From an uncultured Alistipes sp. (GTDB lineage Bacteria; Bacteroidota; Bacteroidia; Bacteroidales; Rikenellaceae), in assembly GCA_944322375.1 (NCBI GenBank), contig CALUOX010000021.1:1-34906 (forward strand): 34,906 nucleotides of DNA. Direction: 5' to 3'. Both the position numbers and the translations under genes were made by a program. Below the pieces are notes generated by a model that worked only from the letters and a program-made list of their open reading frames with translations, was not told the DNA's origin and made no database searches. This document shows positions 7,514-15,997 of this stretch, piece after piece. Within the stretch, counting starts at the first letter, position 1, and every line of letters starts with the position of its first letter.

Positions 7514-8627
7514 TCACGCTTCGGCTCCGAACTCCATCAGATAAGCCTTGATGAAGTCGTCGATCTTGCCGTCCATCACGCCATCGACATCCGATGTCTG
7601 GTATCCCGTGCGGTGATCTTTCACCCGCCGGTCATCGAAGACGTACGAACGGATCTGCGATCCCCATTCGATCTTCTTCTTTCCCGCTTCGAGGGCCTGT
7701 TGCGTGGCCATTCGTTTGTCCAGTTCGCGCTGATAGAGCTTGCTGCGCAGCAGCCGCATGGCATTTTCGCGGTTCATCAGCTGCGACCGCGTCTCCATGT
7801 TCTCGATCAGGAACTCCACCGGCTCCCCCGTATCGGGATCCTTGCCGTGATAACGCAGGCGGACGGCCGTTTCGACCTTGTTGACGTTCTGGCCGCCGGC
7901 ACCCGACGAACGGAACGTATCCCATTCGATGTCGGCCGGATTGATCACGATCTCGATCGAATCATCCACCGCCGGCGAGACGAAAACCGACGCAAAGGTC
8001 GTCTGCCGCTTGTTGTTGGCATTGAAGGGCGACAAACGGACCATGCGGTGCACGCCCGTCTCGCTCTTGAGGTAGCCGTAGGCATATTCACCCTCGATCT
8101 CCATCGTGCAGGATTTCACCCCCACCTCGTCGCCGGCCTGATAGTCGAGCATCTTGATCTTGTAGCCGTGCGCCTCGCCCCAGCGGGTGTACATGCGCAG
8201 CAACATCGACGCCCAGTCGAGCGCCTCCGTACCTCCGGCACCGGCATTGATATCGAGGATGGCTCCCATCTTGTCCTCGTCGCGACGCAGCATGTTGCGC
8301 AACTCCAGCGCCTCGATGTCCTTCAACGTGCGGGCATAATGTTCATCCATCTCGGCTTCGGAAATCACACCCTCCTTCAAAAATTCGGGCATCAGTTCCA
8401 AATCCTCCACCTCCTTGACGATCGCATCGTAGTCGGTGATCCAGCTCTTGATGGACGCCACGCGCCGCAACTGCTCGCGGGCCCGTGCGGCATCGTTCCA
8501 GAAGTCGGGCTCCTGTGTTTTTTCCTCTTCGTTCTGAAGATCTATGCGTTTACGGTCGATGTCAAAGGCACCTCCCCAACGCAACCTGACGTCTTACAGC
8601 CTCTTTAATCTGTTCTGCTAAAACCAT
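7514..8627 (-). CDS. prfB: Peptide chain release factor 2, expressed by programmed +1 frameshift
   Basis: Release factor 2 recognises UGA and UAA and triggers peptide release at the ribosome. Translation starts at ATG 8627 with MVLAEQIKEAVRRQVALGRCL and meets an in-frame TGA at 8564-8562. A +1 slip on CTT then continues with DIDRKRIDLQNEEEKTQEPDFW, giving about 370 residues, close to the family's 365. Codon-recognition tripeptide SPF falls at residues 199-201 and the catalytic GGQ at 244-246 (SSGAGGQNVNKVET). The single long downstream frame beginning MRWGGAF is only the out-of-phase reading across the slip site. The frameshift makes synthesis autoregulatory: low RF2 slows UGA termination and favours the shift. 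Followed by a perfect palindrome. Confidence 0.95.
8561..8577 (-). promoter_or_regulatory. prfB programmed +1 frameshift site
   Basis: Minus strand reads GGGGAGG-TGC-CTT-TGA-C. The purine-rich SD-like GGGGAGG is separated by exactly three bases from the CTT slippery codon, the same geometry as the E. coli site (AGGGGG-TAT-CTT-TGA-C). TGA is the in-phase stop; C after it is the weak-termination context typical of this site. Confidence 0.93.
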
Positions 8628-8654
8628 AATTCCCGGGCTTGAAATTGTGTGGCA

Positions 8655-8662
8655 CAAAGATA
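8655..8662 (-). promoter_or_regulatory. -7 element TATCTTTG of the prfB promoter
   Basis: Minus-strand TATCTTTG, an exact TAnnTTTG match, 27 nt upstream of the prfB ATG, a suitable leader length. The -33 region is only approximate (TTCG at about 20 nt). It supports the upstream ATG at 8627 as the true prfB start. Confidence 0.55.
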
Positions 8663-8800
8663 CGAAAACTTTTCCTGTTTCCCGAAATTCGCGTCAAAAC
8701 TCTTTTCAAGATGCAGTAAATCAGCATGTAATATTGAGAAATAACGGCAGGAGCTTTTCTCGAATCTTCAATTCGTTCGCTGAATTTGACAAAAAAGTCA

Positions 8801-8808
8801 TAACTTTG
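8801..8808 (+). promoter_or_regulatory. -7 element TAACTTTG of the ECF sigma gene
   Basis: TAACTTTG fits TAnnTTTG and lies 31 nt before the ATG at 8840. A TTTG is present upstream at 8785-8788 but only 12 nt away, so the -33 box is unclear. Transcription from here would begin around or after the TTG at 8813, favouring 8840 as the start codon. Confidence 0.5.
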
Positions 8809-8839
8809 TTCCTTGAAAAATGACGCTTCCGCAGATTCC

Positions 8840-9442
8840 ATGAAGGTCCAGAAATACGACATCAACGACAACCGGGCGATCATACATCGCCTCAACAACG
8901 GGGACATGCAGTGTTTCGAGGCGTGTTACAGATTTTATTACAGAGGACTGTGCAGCTTTGCCTCCCGCTGGGTGTCACTTGCCGTTGCCGAAGATATCGT
9001 ACAGGATACGATGCTCTATATCTGGGAGAACCGCAACAAACTTATCGAAGAGCTGTCACTCAAGGGATTGCTGTTCATGATCGTGCGTAACAAGGCCCTT
9101 GACCGGATTGCTCACCAGGGTGTCCGCAACCGCGTGCACCAGCAACTGACACAGCGGTTTGCCGAACAGATCGAATCCCCCGACTTCTATCTCGGGACGG
9201 AACTTGCCCGACTTTACGCCGAGGCCCTTGCACAACTGCCCGAACAGACACGCCGCATCTTCGAAATGAGCCGCACGCAACGAATGACGCATCAACAGAT
9301 CGCCGCCGAACTCAACGTCTCGCCCCAAACGGTCAACTATCATATCGGACAGGCGCTGCGGCTGCTCAGCATAGCGCTCAAGGACTATCTGCCGCTGTTC
9401 GTCTGGCTCTTCTCCCTGCCCGACCAACACCACGTCATTTGA
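8840..9442 (+). CDS. ECF-type RNA polymerase sigma factor (SUS-locus regulator)
   Basis: A 200-residue extracytoplasmic-function sigma-70 factor. Region 2 spans about residues 20-90 (FEACYRFYYRGLCSFASRWVS, then AEDIVQDTMLYIWENR, the -10-binding core). Region 4 spans about 130-180 with a helix-turn-helix MTHQQIAAELNVSPQTVNYHI. The last 15 or so residues are markedly hydrophobic (DYLPLFVWLFSLP), a tail seen in many Bacteroidales ECF sigmas. Together with the FecR and STN-domain SusC that follow, it should direct transcription of this glycan-uptake operon when the ligand is bound. The ATG at 8840 was preferred to the TTG at 8813 for its position after the -7 element. A terminator-like hairpin separates it from fecR. 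Confidence 0.92.
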   Translation: MKVQKYDINDNRAIIHRLNNGDMQCFEACYRFYYRGLCSFASRWVSLAVAEDIVQDTMLYIWENRNKLIEELSLKGLLFMIVRNKALDRIAHQGVRNRVHQQLTQRFAEQIESPDFYLGTELARLYAEALAQLPEQTRRIFEMSRTQRMTHQQIAAELNVSPQTVNYHIGQALRLLSIALKDYLPLFVWLFSLPDQHHVI

Positions 9443-9479
9443 AGTTGCAAAACCATTCACGGCAGACAACACGCTCCGA

Positions 9480-9510
9480 CAGAAGAAACTCCCGAAAGGG
9501 ATTCTTTCTG
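9480..9510 (+). terminator. GAAA-loop hairpin between sigma and anti-sigma genes
   Basis: Imperfect stem CAGAAGAAACTCCC against GGGATTCTTTCTG, closed by a GAAA tetraloop, 37 nt after the sigma stop and followed by a T-rich stretch (ATTTTCTTTTC). Looks like a partial terminator or RNA-processing hairpin that could set the sigma to anti-sigma ratio. Confidence 0.5.
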
Positions 9511-9634
9511 CCGGATTTTCTTTTCCCGTACAGCCGGCGTCCATTCCCGACGGAAAAATCCAGAAAAAATGGACGATCCGTCTTAGTAACATTCCCAACT
9601 GAACCGTATTAATTCATGAAAGGTCAAAAAAGTT

Positions 9635-10603
9635 ATGATTGAAATCAACGACACCACGCTGATCGAGTTTCTCGAAGGCAAACTCGACAATGCCGCAACC
9701 GCCGAAGTCGAACAGTGGTACGATGCATCCGAAGCGAACCGCCGACATCTCGAACAACTCTATTTCGTTCTTTTCACGGGCGACAGGTTATCCGCAGCAC
9801 AAGCCGTAAACCCCGAATATGGCTGGCAGGCATTGCGCCGCCGAATAGAGACGCTGGACAACCGCCAACGGCATCTCCGCATACGTTCGGTCATGCGTTA
9901 TGCGGCCATGTTTTTCATCGGCGTGCTTCTGTCCGCCGCGCTGCTCTATCGACCCGAACAGACCGACGACCGCTCCTATCTGGTCGAGACCGAAGAGCAG
10001 GGCTGTACGATCCGGCTGGCCGACAGCTCAACCGTTCGGTTGATGCCTCATTCGCGACTGAACTATGCCGCCGACTTCGGACACCGGCAGCGCCGCGTAT
10101 CGCTGACCGGCGGTGCCTACTTCGACATCCGCAAGAAATCTGACGCATCCTTTACCGTTGCGACCCGTCAAGGCGCCGAGGTCATCGTGCGGGGCACCAA
10201 ATTCAACATGAAGGCCTATCACGACTGCTCGGACATCGAAACGGTGCTGGTTGAAGGCAAGGTGGACTTCCATGCCGACGACCGGACCGTGACACTTGAA
10301 CCGGGACAGAAGGTCAGCTACAATCCGATACAAAAGACGATCGCCGTAGAGCACGTCAACGTCGAAGAGGAGCTGAACAGCAATCAACGTTCGTTCCAGT
10401 ATGTCCGGCTGTCGGAGATCGCTCGGAGTGTCGGAGAGTACTTCCACTGCGCCATCTCGTTCCGCGACGAAACACTCGGATCGATCCTCTTTACCGGAAC
10501 GCTCGACTTCGACATGCCGCTCCGGCATATTCTCGAAATTCTCACAATCTCGACCGACACCCGCTTCTCTCAGACGGGGAACGGTGTCGCCATTTACAGA
10601 TAA
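9635..10603 (+). CDS. FecR-family anti-sigma factor
   Basis: A 322-residue single-pass inner-membrane anti-sigma factor. The cytoplasmic N-terminal part (about 1-85) binds the sigma factor. A transmembrane helix lies near residues 90-108 (YAAMFFIGVLLSAALLY). The periplasmic FecR domain spans about 115-215 (CTIRLADSSTVRLMPHSRLNY, VSLTGGAYFDIRK, FTVATRQGAEVIVRGTKFNMKAY, VLVEGKVDF). A C-terminal DUF4974/STN-like domain occupies about 255-322 (SEIARSVGEYFHCAISFRD). The periplasmic part should contact the STN domain of the adjacent SusC and relay ligand binding to the sigma factor. A short hairpin and about 130 nt separate it from susC, consistent with a separate sigma-dependent susC promoter, which I cannot identify. 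Confidence 0.94.
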   Translation: MIEINDTTLIEFLEGKLDNAATAEVEQWYDASEANRRHLEQLYFVLFTGDRLSAAQAVNPEYGWQALRRRIETLDNRQRHLRIRSVMRYAAMFFIGVLLSAALLYRPEQTDDRSYLVETEEQGCTIRLADSSTVRLMPHSRLNYAADFGHRQRRVSLTGGAYFDIRKKSDASFTVATRQGAEVIVRGTKFNMKAYHDCSDIETVLVEGKVDFHADDRTVTLEPGQKVSYNPIQKTIAVEHVNVEEELNSNQRSFQYVRLSEIARSVGEYFHCAISFRDETLGSILFTGTLDFDMPLRHILEILTISTDTRFSQTGNGVAIYR

Positions 10604-10648
10604 CGCCGACCAACACCTGAAAAAACCGTACTCATGAAATGAAAAGAC

Positions 10649-10684
10649 AACGGTGAATGGAGTTTTCGAGCCTCATTCACCGTT
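10649..10684 (+). terminator. Hairpin between fecR and susC
   Basis: Perfect 11-bp arms AACGGTGAATG (10649-10659) and CATTCACCGTT (10674-10684) around a 14-nt loop, 45 nt after the fecR stop and 52 nt before the susC ATG. No T-run, so it may be an attenuator, a processing site or an operator rather than a full terminator. Confidence 0.5.
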
Positions 10685-10736
10685 TCACACCCATTCAACT
10701 ATTCAACTTTTAATTTCTAACCTAAATCAATCCTCT

Positions 10737-13700
10737 ATGAAACAGTTTTTCCACTGTTCATGGCATGTCAGAGTACTTTTGCTTCTGTGTCTGACATTCC
10801 AACTGCCCTTCGTGGAAGGGGGGGGGTCTCTGACGCCCTCCGCTTCGGCGCAACAAAACACGATCCATATCGGCAACGTCAGCAATCTGAAGGAGCTGAT
10901 CCGTCAGATCGAATCGCAGACCTCGTACAGAGTCTCCTATCAGGGGAAACTTGCCGACAATATTCCCGTCAAGGTCGATCCGTCGAAACACAATGTCGAG
11001 GAGTTGCTGACCGATGCGTTGCGCGGCACGGGAATCAGCTATGTCATCCGATACAACAGCATCATTCTCAAACAGGAGCAGTCACGTGAAGAGGCTGCCA
11101 GGGAGGTCGATCAGACGATCCACATCTCGGGTCGCGTCATCGATGCCGTAACCAAGGAGCCCGTTATCGGAGCAACGGTCTGGATCAAGGATTCGGCGTT
11201 GGGAACGACGACCGACGTCAACGGACAGTTCGACTACTCCTTCACCGGGCACTTCGGATATGTCGCCATCTCGTTCATCGGATACGAGACGCAGGAATTT
11301 CCCATTGCATCGCTGCCCAAGACGATCGAGATGTCGGCCGGAAAGGAACTCGAAGAGGTCGTAGTCGTGGGCTATGGCTCGCAGAAGAAAGCCAGCGTTG
11401 TAGGATCGATCGCAACCGTCTCGGTCAACGACATCCGCATGCCGACGGCCAAGATTTCGAACAACCTCGCAGGACAACTGGCCGGTGTGATCTCCGTGCA
11501 GCGTTCCGGCGAGCCGGGAGCCAGTTCGACCTTCTGGATCCGCGGTATCTCCACGTTCGGAAGCAGCACGACGCCGCTGGTACTTGTCGATGGCATCGAA
11601 CGTGATCTGGATCTTGTCGATGTAGAGGACATCAAGGACTTCTCGATCCTCAAGGATGCTGCCGCAACAGCCATCTACGGCGTGCGCGGTGCCAACGGCG
11701 TGATTCTGGTCACCACACGCGAAGGCATGATCGGGAAACCGCAGATCAATGTCCGCTTCGAGGCCGGCATGGTACAACCGACCAAGGTTCCCGAGATGCT
11801 CGACGCCGTACAGTTTGCCGAGCTGTGGAACGTCGCCGCAGGCCGCGAGATCTACTCTCCGGATATGATCCGGAAGTACCGCGACGGCTCCGATCCCGAT
11901 CTCTATCCGAATGTGGACTGGATCGACTACCTCTACAAGGATCTCTCATCCAACGAACGGGTGAATGTCAACGTTTCGGGCGGCGGCAGCACGGCGAAAT
12001 ATTACATCTCGGGCGGTTTCTACAATGAGAACGGTCTGTTCGCCCGCGACAACATGAACAAGTACAATACGTCGGTCTTCTACCGCCGCTTCAACTTCCG
12101 CTCGAATGTCGAGGTGCAGCTGCACAAATACACCAAGCTCAACATCAATCTTGCCACGACGTTCGAACGCAAGAACGAACCCGGCACGGCGGCATCCAAG
12201 ATTTGGGACTATGCGGTCAAATCGGCCCCGAACGTCTTCCCCGCCATCTATTCGGACGGTACGCTTCCGGGACCGGGTGCCAACAACGGCGAAAACCCCT
12301 ATGTTCTGCTGACACAGACGGGTTATCGCGAGAAATTCTACAACACGGCGCAATCGCTCTTCACACTTACGCAGGATCTCGGCGACTGGGTAACGAAGGG
12401 GCTGACCGTCACGGTCAAGGGGTCGTTCGACGCCAAGAACTACAACCATCTGTCGCGGACAAAAACCCCGCCGCAGTTCATGGCCAACGGCCGTGACGAA
12501 CAGGGCAATCTGCTGCTCGACCAAACGGTCGTCGGACAAGAGAACCTGACCTATGCGCAATCGCACAACGGCTATCGTTCGGTCTATCTGGAGGCTTCGG
12601 TCAACTGGGCCCGGACCTTCGGCAAACACGACCTTTCGGCGCTTTTCCTCTACCAGCAGTCGCAGCGCAACGACGTGGGTATCGATACGAGCCAGCCCGA
12701 ACTGGCACTCCCCTACCGCCATCAAGGTATTGCCGGCCGTATCACGTACAGCTATGACAACCGCTACTTCATCGAAGGCAATTTCGGTTACAACGGCTCG
12801 GAGAACTTCTCGCCCGGCAAACGTTTCGGCTTCTTCCCGTCGGTTGCTGCCGGTTATGTCATCTCGAACGAAGAGTTCTTCAAACCCCTGCTCAATGTCG
12901 TCGATCTGGTAAAGATCAAGGCATCCTACGGTATTGTCGGCAACGACAAGATCGGTACGGGTGACGTTGTCCGCCGATTCATCTACAACGGAACCGTCAA
13001 TACCGGCAGCAGCTACTACTTTGGAATAAATCCTATCGATAGTTTTGCTTCACTCCAGTTGGGCGACTGGCCAAACCCGGATGTCGGCTGGGAGGAGGCT
13101 CACAAACTCAATATCGGTGTTGACCTGTCGTTCTTCAACAAGTTGAAGATTTCGGCCGATTACTTCCGTGAAAACCGCAAAGGCATCTTCCTGCAGCGAC
13201 AATCCATTCCGGTCTATGTAGGATTGAGTACCCAGCCGTGGGTCAATATCGGACGGATGCGCAACAGCGGTGTCGATGCCTCGCTGGAATATCACCAGCC
13301 CATCGGATCGGATCTGCACCTGACCGTGCGCGGTAACTTTACCTATGCCCGCAACGTCATTCTCGATCAGGACCAGCCCGATTACAAATACCTCTACATG
13401 AACCGGACGGGACAAGCGCGCTACCAATCGTTCGGACTTGTTGCCGCCGGGCTGTTCAAGGATCAGGCCGACATCGACTCATGGCCTGAACAGACATTCG
13501 GCGAGGTCGCTCCGGGTGACATCAAGTATCTGGATCTCAACGGCGACGGAGTCGTAGATTCCTACGATACCAAACCGATCGGCTATACCAATGTACCGGA
13601 GATCGTCTATGGATTCGGCTTCTCGCTGCAATGGAAATCCTTCGACTTCTCGGCCTTCTTCCAGGGCGTCGGGCATGTCAGCTTCTCGACGCTGACCGAT

Positions 13701-14078
13701 CAGACACTGGGATTCAACGCCCGCAACTCGCGTGAAGCGAACATCTTCGCCGATGTCTATGACAACTATTGGACACCGGATCGTCTCGACGCCAAATATC
13801 CGCGTCTGTACATCGGCACGAACAACAATAACAACCAGGCTTCGACCTTCTGGATGGCAAACGGCAGCTACATGCGTCTGAAGAACCTCGAAATCGGCTA
13901 TACACTGCCCAAACGCATCTCCACCAAGCTGGCCATGCAGAACATGCGGGTCTATCTCTCCGGTGTCAATCTGTTGACATTCTCATCTTTCAAACTGTGG
14001 GATCCCGATCTGCAGACGGGCGCCACGAACTACCCCAATAACCGGATCATCAACATCGGTCTTACGATCGGATTCTAA
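10737..14078 (+). CDS. SusC/RagA-family TonB-dependent outer-membrane transporter with STN domain
   Basis: A 1113-residue outer-membrane importer for oligosaccharides, energised by TonB. Order of parts: signal peptide (1 to about 41, cleavage near SASA-QQ); STN signalling domain (about 43-112, LKELIRQIESQTSYRVSYQGKLADNIPVKV); carboxypeptidase-regulatory-like beta-sandwich (about 125-205, GRVIDAVTKEPVIGATVWI); TonB box region EEVVVVGYGSQ; plug domain (about 220-340, with FWIRGISTFG, PLVLVDGIERD and ATAIYGVRGANGVILVTT); then the 22-strand barrel ending in an aromatic residue (NIGLTIGF). The STN domain marks it as a transducer to FecR. The ATG at 10737 gives a proper signal peptide; an upstream in-frame ATG at 10653 lies inside the hairpin. 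A run of nine G within the signal-peptide coding part is unusual. Paired with SusD 14 nt downstream. Confidence 0.95.
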   Translation: MKQFFHCSWHVRVLLLLCLTFQLPFVEGGGSLTPSASAQQNTIHIGNVSNLKELIRQIESQTSYRVSYQGKLADNIPVKVDPSKHNVEELLTDALRGTGISYVIRYNSIILKQEQSREEAAREVDQTIHISGRVIDAVTKEPVIGATVWIKDSALGTTTDVNGQFDYSFTGHFGYVAISFIGYETQEFPIASLPKTIEMSAGKELEEVVVVGYGSQKKASVVGSIATVSVNDIRMPTAKISNNLAGQLAGVISVQRSGEPGASSTFWIRGISTFGSSTTPLVLVDGIERDLDLVDVEDIKDFSILKDAAATAIYGVRGANGVILVTTREGMIGKPQINVRFEAGMVQPTKVPEMLDAVQFAELWNVAAGREIYSPDMIRKYRDGSDPDLYPNVDWIDYLYKDLSSNERVNVNVSGGGSTAKYYISGGFYNENGLFARDNMNKYNTSVFYRRFNFRSNVEVQLHKYTKLNINLATTFERKNEPGTAASKIWDYAVKSAPNVFPAIYSDGTLPGPGANNGENPYVLLTQTGYREKFYNTAQSLFTLTQDLGDWVTKGLTVTVKGSFDAKNYNHLSRTKTPPQFMANGRDEQGNLLLDQTVVGQENLTYAQSHNGYRSVYLEASVNWARTFGKHDLSALFLYQQSQRNDVGIDTSQPELALPYRHQGIAGRITYSYDNRYFIEGNFGYNGSENFSPGKRFGFFPSVAAGYVISNEEFFKPLLNVVDLVKIKASYGIVGNDKIGTGDVVRRFIYNGTVNTGSSYYFGINPIDSFASLQLGDWPNPDVGWEEAHKLNIGVDLSFFNKLKISADYFRENRKGIFLQRQSIPVYVGLSTQPWVNIGRMRNSGVDASLEYHQPIGSDLHLTVRGNFTYARNVILDQDQPDYKYLYMNRTGQARYQSFGLVAAGLFKDQADIDSWPEQTFGEVAPGDIKYLDLNGDGVVDSYDTKPIGYTNVPEIVYGFGFSLQWKSFDFSAFFQGVGHVSFSTLTDQTLGFNARNSREANIFADVYDNYWTPDRLDAKYPRLYIGTNNNNNQASTFWMANGSYMRLKNLEIGYTLPKRISTKLAMQNMRVYLSGVNLLTFSSFKLWDPDLQTGATNYPNNRIINIGLTIGF
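10818..10826. repeat. Homopolymer of nine G inside the susC signal-peptide coding region
   Basis: The run encodes three glycines (VEGGGSL) at about residues 28-30 of SusC. G-runs of this length are prone to slipped-strand mispairing; gain or loss of one base would frameshift SusC close to its start. Confidence 0.9.
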
Positions 14079-14092
14079 ATACAGCATCGACC

Positions 14093-15976
14093 ATGAAAAA
14101 CATATTGAAACTTTTCGCAACGCTCACACTTGTCGGAGCAATATTCTCAGGTTGCGACTCATTTCTGGACCGACAACCCGACGAACAACTGACACAGGAA
14201 GATATCTTCAAGAAAGCAAGGACTACGGAACAATATCTTACCAATGTCTATTCCTATCAGCCCAACTACAGTGATCCTTCGGGTCAGATACTGCCCTGGG
14301 CTCCCTGTGCCGACGAATCGTCAATAGTCTATACGGGGCGCAGCTACACGCAAATCAACTATGACACCTGGAATCCGTCCAACAATCTGCAGCGTGCATA
14401 CACCTACAACAATATCTATAAGGGCATCCGGGAAGCGAGCTACTTCATGCAGCATGTCTTCGAATGTCCGGAGATGCAGGACCCTGACAAAGCATACATG
14501 TACAATGAGGCGCGGTTCATGCGGGCCTACTACTACTCGCTGCTGCTGCCGGTCTTCGGTCCCGTGTTCATTCTGGGCAACGAACCCGAAGATTATACCC
14601 AGGAAGACCTCAGCGAACGTGAACGCAACACTTGGGAAGAGTGTGTCAACTATGTCACCAATGAACTGTATGAAGCATCCAAAGGCCTTCCGACTCAGTG
14701 GGGCGACAACGGCGACTACGGACGTGCGACAAAAGGAGCGGCGCTGGCTATCCGCGCACGTCTGCTGCTCTATTCGGCCCGTCCGCTCTTCAACGGCAAC
14801 ACGCTCTACCTGAACGTCAAGGACAAATACGGCAACAATCTGTTCCCCACCACATACAATTCTGAAAAATGGAAAATTGCCGCCGATGCCGCCAAGGAGG
14901 TCATCGACATGAATCTCTACGGTCTTGTCGGAGCTGACGGCACGGATCCCTACAAAAGTTTCCATGATCTTTTCACATCGGTCGGTCCGGTCAACAGTGT
15001 GTCGGAAAACATCTTCTTCCGCATCGTCAACGCCTACAACTGGGGCGTAGCCGCAACGCCGCGTACGGCCCGTTCCCGTGCCTATGGCTCATTCGCCCCG
15101 ACCCAGAAACTGGTCGATGCATTTGCAATGGCCAACGGCCGCTACCCGATCACAGGCTACGTCAACAACGACCAGACACAACCCATCATCGACCCGGAAT
15201 CGGGATACAGCGAGGAAGGATTTTCGACCTTTACCCATCCGATCTACGGCGATCAGCTGGCCAATACCTACATGATGTACCAGAACCGCGAACCGCGCTT
15301 CTACATTAATATATTCTGGAGCGGCATGACGTGGCACAGCGGCAATGTCTCGAAGACGAATATCCAGTTTTACACGGGCGGCAATTCGGGTTATGCGGCC
15401 ACACAGCAGAACTATCCTGCAACAGGTTATCTGGCCCATAAGTTCATCGACTATACGCGGGACACATCAACACTCGGAGACTCGACAGACACGTCGGTAT
15501 GGGGATTCTTCGAATGGCCGATCATCCGTTATGCGGAAATTCTGCTGGACTACGTCGAGGCACTCAACGAATACGATCCGGGCAATCCCGACATTCTGAC
15601 CTATCTGAACATGGTCCGCAAACGTGCCGGTGTGCCGAATATCGAGGAGGTCTATCCCGAAGCCGTCGGCAACCGGGATTTGATGCGGGACCTGATCCAT
15701 CGCGAACGTCAGGTTGAACTCTGCTTTGAGAATCACCGCTACTTCGACATCCGCACCTGGATGACGGCTCCGACGGAACACGGCGACGTTTACGGCATGA
15801 ACATCGAGGCCACCAACCACAATCCCGGCGGAGAGTTCTGGAAACGGACGCTCAGCACGCGCGACAGCGGTCTGACCAACAACGGACACCGTGTTTTCAC
15901 CGATCGCGGATACCTCTTCCCCATCTCGCAGGAGGAGATGGACCGCGTGAACTGCACGCAAAACTATGGCTGGTAA
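14093..15976 (+). CDS. SusD/RagB-family glycan-binding outer-membrane lipoprotein
   Basis: A 627-residue surface lipoprotein that forms the lid of the SusC channel and binds the glycan. Lipobox FSGC (cysteine near residue 21) is followed by the classic DSFLDRQPDEQLT opening of SusD proteins. An N-terminal TPR-like helical part (about 40-300) contains YNNIYKGIREASYFMQHV, NEARFMRAYYYSLLLPVFGPV and GAALAIRARLLLYSARPLFNG. The C-terminal SusD half contains IIRYAEILLDYVEALNEY and LIHRERQVELCFENHRYFDIRTW, both family signatures. Length is at the long end of the family. It sits directly after SusC and before the accessory lipoproteins. Glycan specificity cannot be read from sequence; the GH27 downstream suggests alpha-galactosides. 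Confidence 0.95.
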   Translation: MKNILKLFATLTLVGAIFSGCDSFLDRQPDEQLTQEDIFKKARTTEQYLTNVYSYQPNYSDPSGQILPWAPCADESSIVYTGRSYTQINYDTWNPSNNLQRAYTYNNIYKGIREASYFMQHVFECPEMQDPDKAYMYNEARFMRAYYYSLLLPVFGPVFILGNEPEDYTQEDLSERERNTWEECVNYVTNELYEASKGLPTQWGDNGDYGRATKGAALAIRARLLLYSARPLFNGNTLYLNVKDKYGNNLFPTTYNSEKWKIAADAAKEVIDMNLYGLVGADGTDPYKSFHDLFTSVGPVNSVSENIFFRIVNAYNWGVAATPRTARSRAYGSFAPTQKLVDAFAMANGRYPITGYVNNDQTQPIIDPESGYSEEGFSTFTHPIYGDQLANTYMMYQNREPRFYINIFWSGMTWHSGNVSKTNIQFYTGGNSGYAATQQNYPATGYLAHKFIDYTRDTSTLGDSTDTSVWGFFEWPIIRYAEILLDYVEALNEYDPGNPDILTYLNMVRKRAGVPNIEEVYPEAVGNRDLMRDLIHRERQVELCFENHRYFDIRTWMTAPTEHGDVYGMNIEATNHNPGGEFWKRTLSTRDSGLTNNGHRVFTDRGYLFPISQEEMDRVNCTQNYGW

Positions 15977-15997
15977 ACCGACACAATTCGAACAATT

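Noticed and set aside
6199-7551. 450-codon plus-strand open frame
   Set aside because: Antisense to fprA, its translation has no protein character and crosses the intergenic region and the palindrome; a GC-driven shadow.
7514-8584. prfB as a single uninterrupted frame from 8584
   Set aside because: Its first seven codons are the wrong phase of the frameshift region; the conserved CTT-TGA-C site and upstream ATG explain the gene better.
8813-8839. TTG start for the ECF sigma factor
   Set aside because: Lies 5 nt after the -7 element, where transcription would only be starting; ATG 8840 is a better start.
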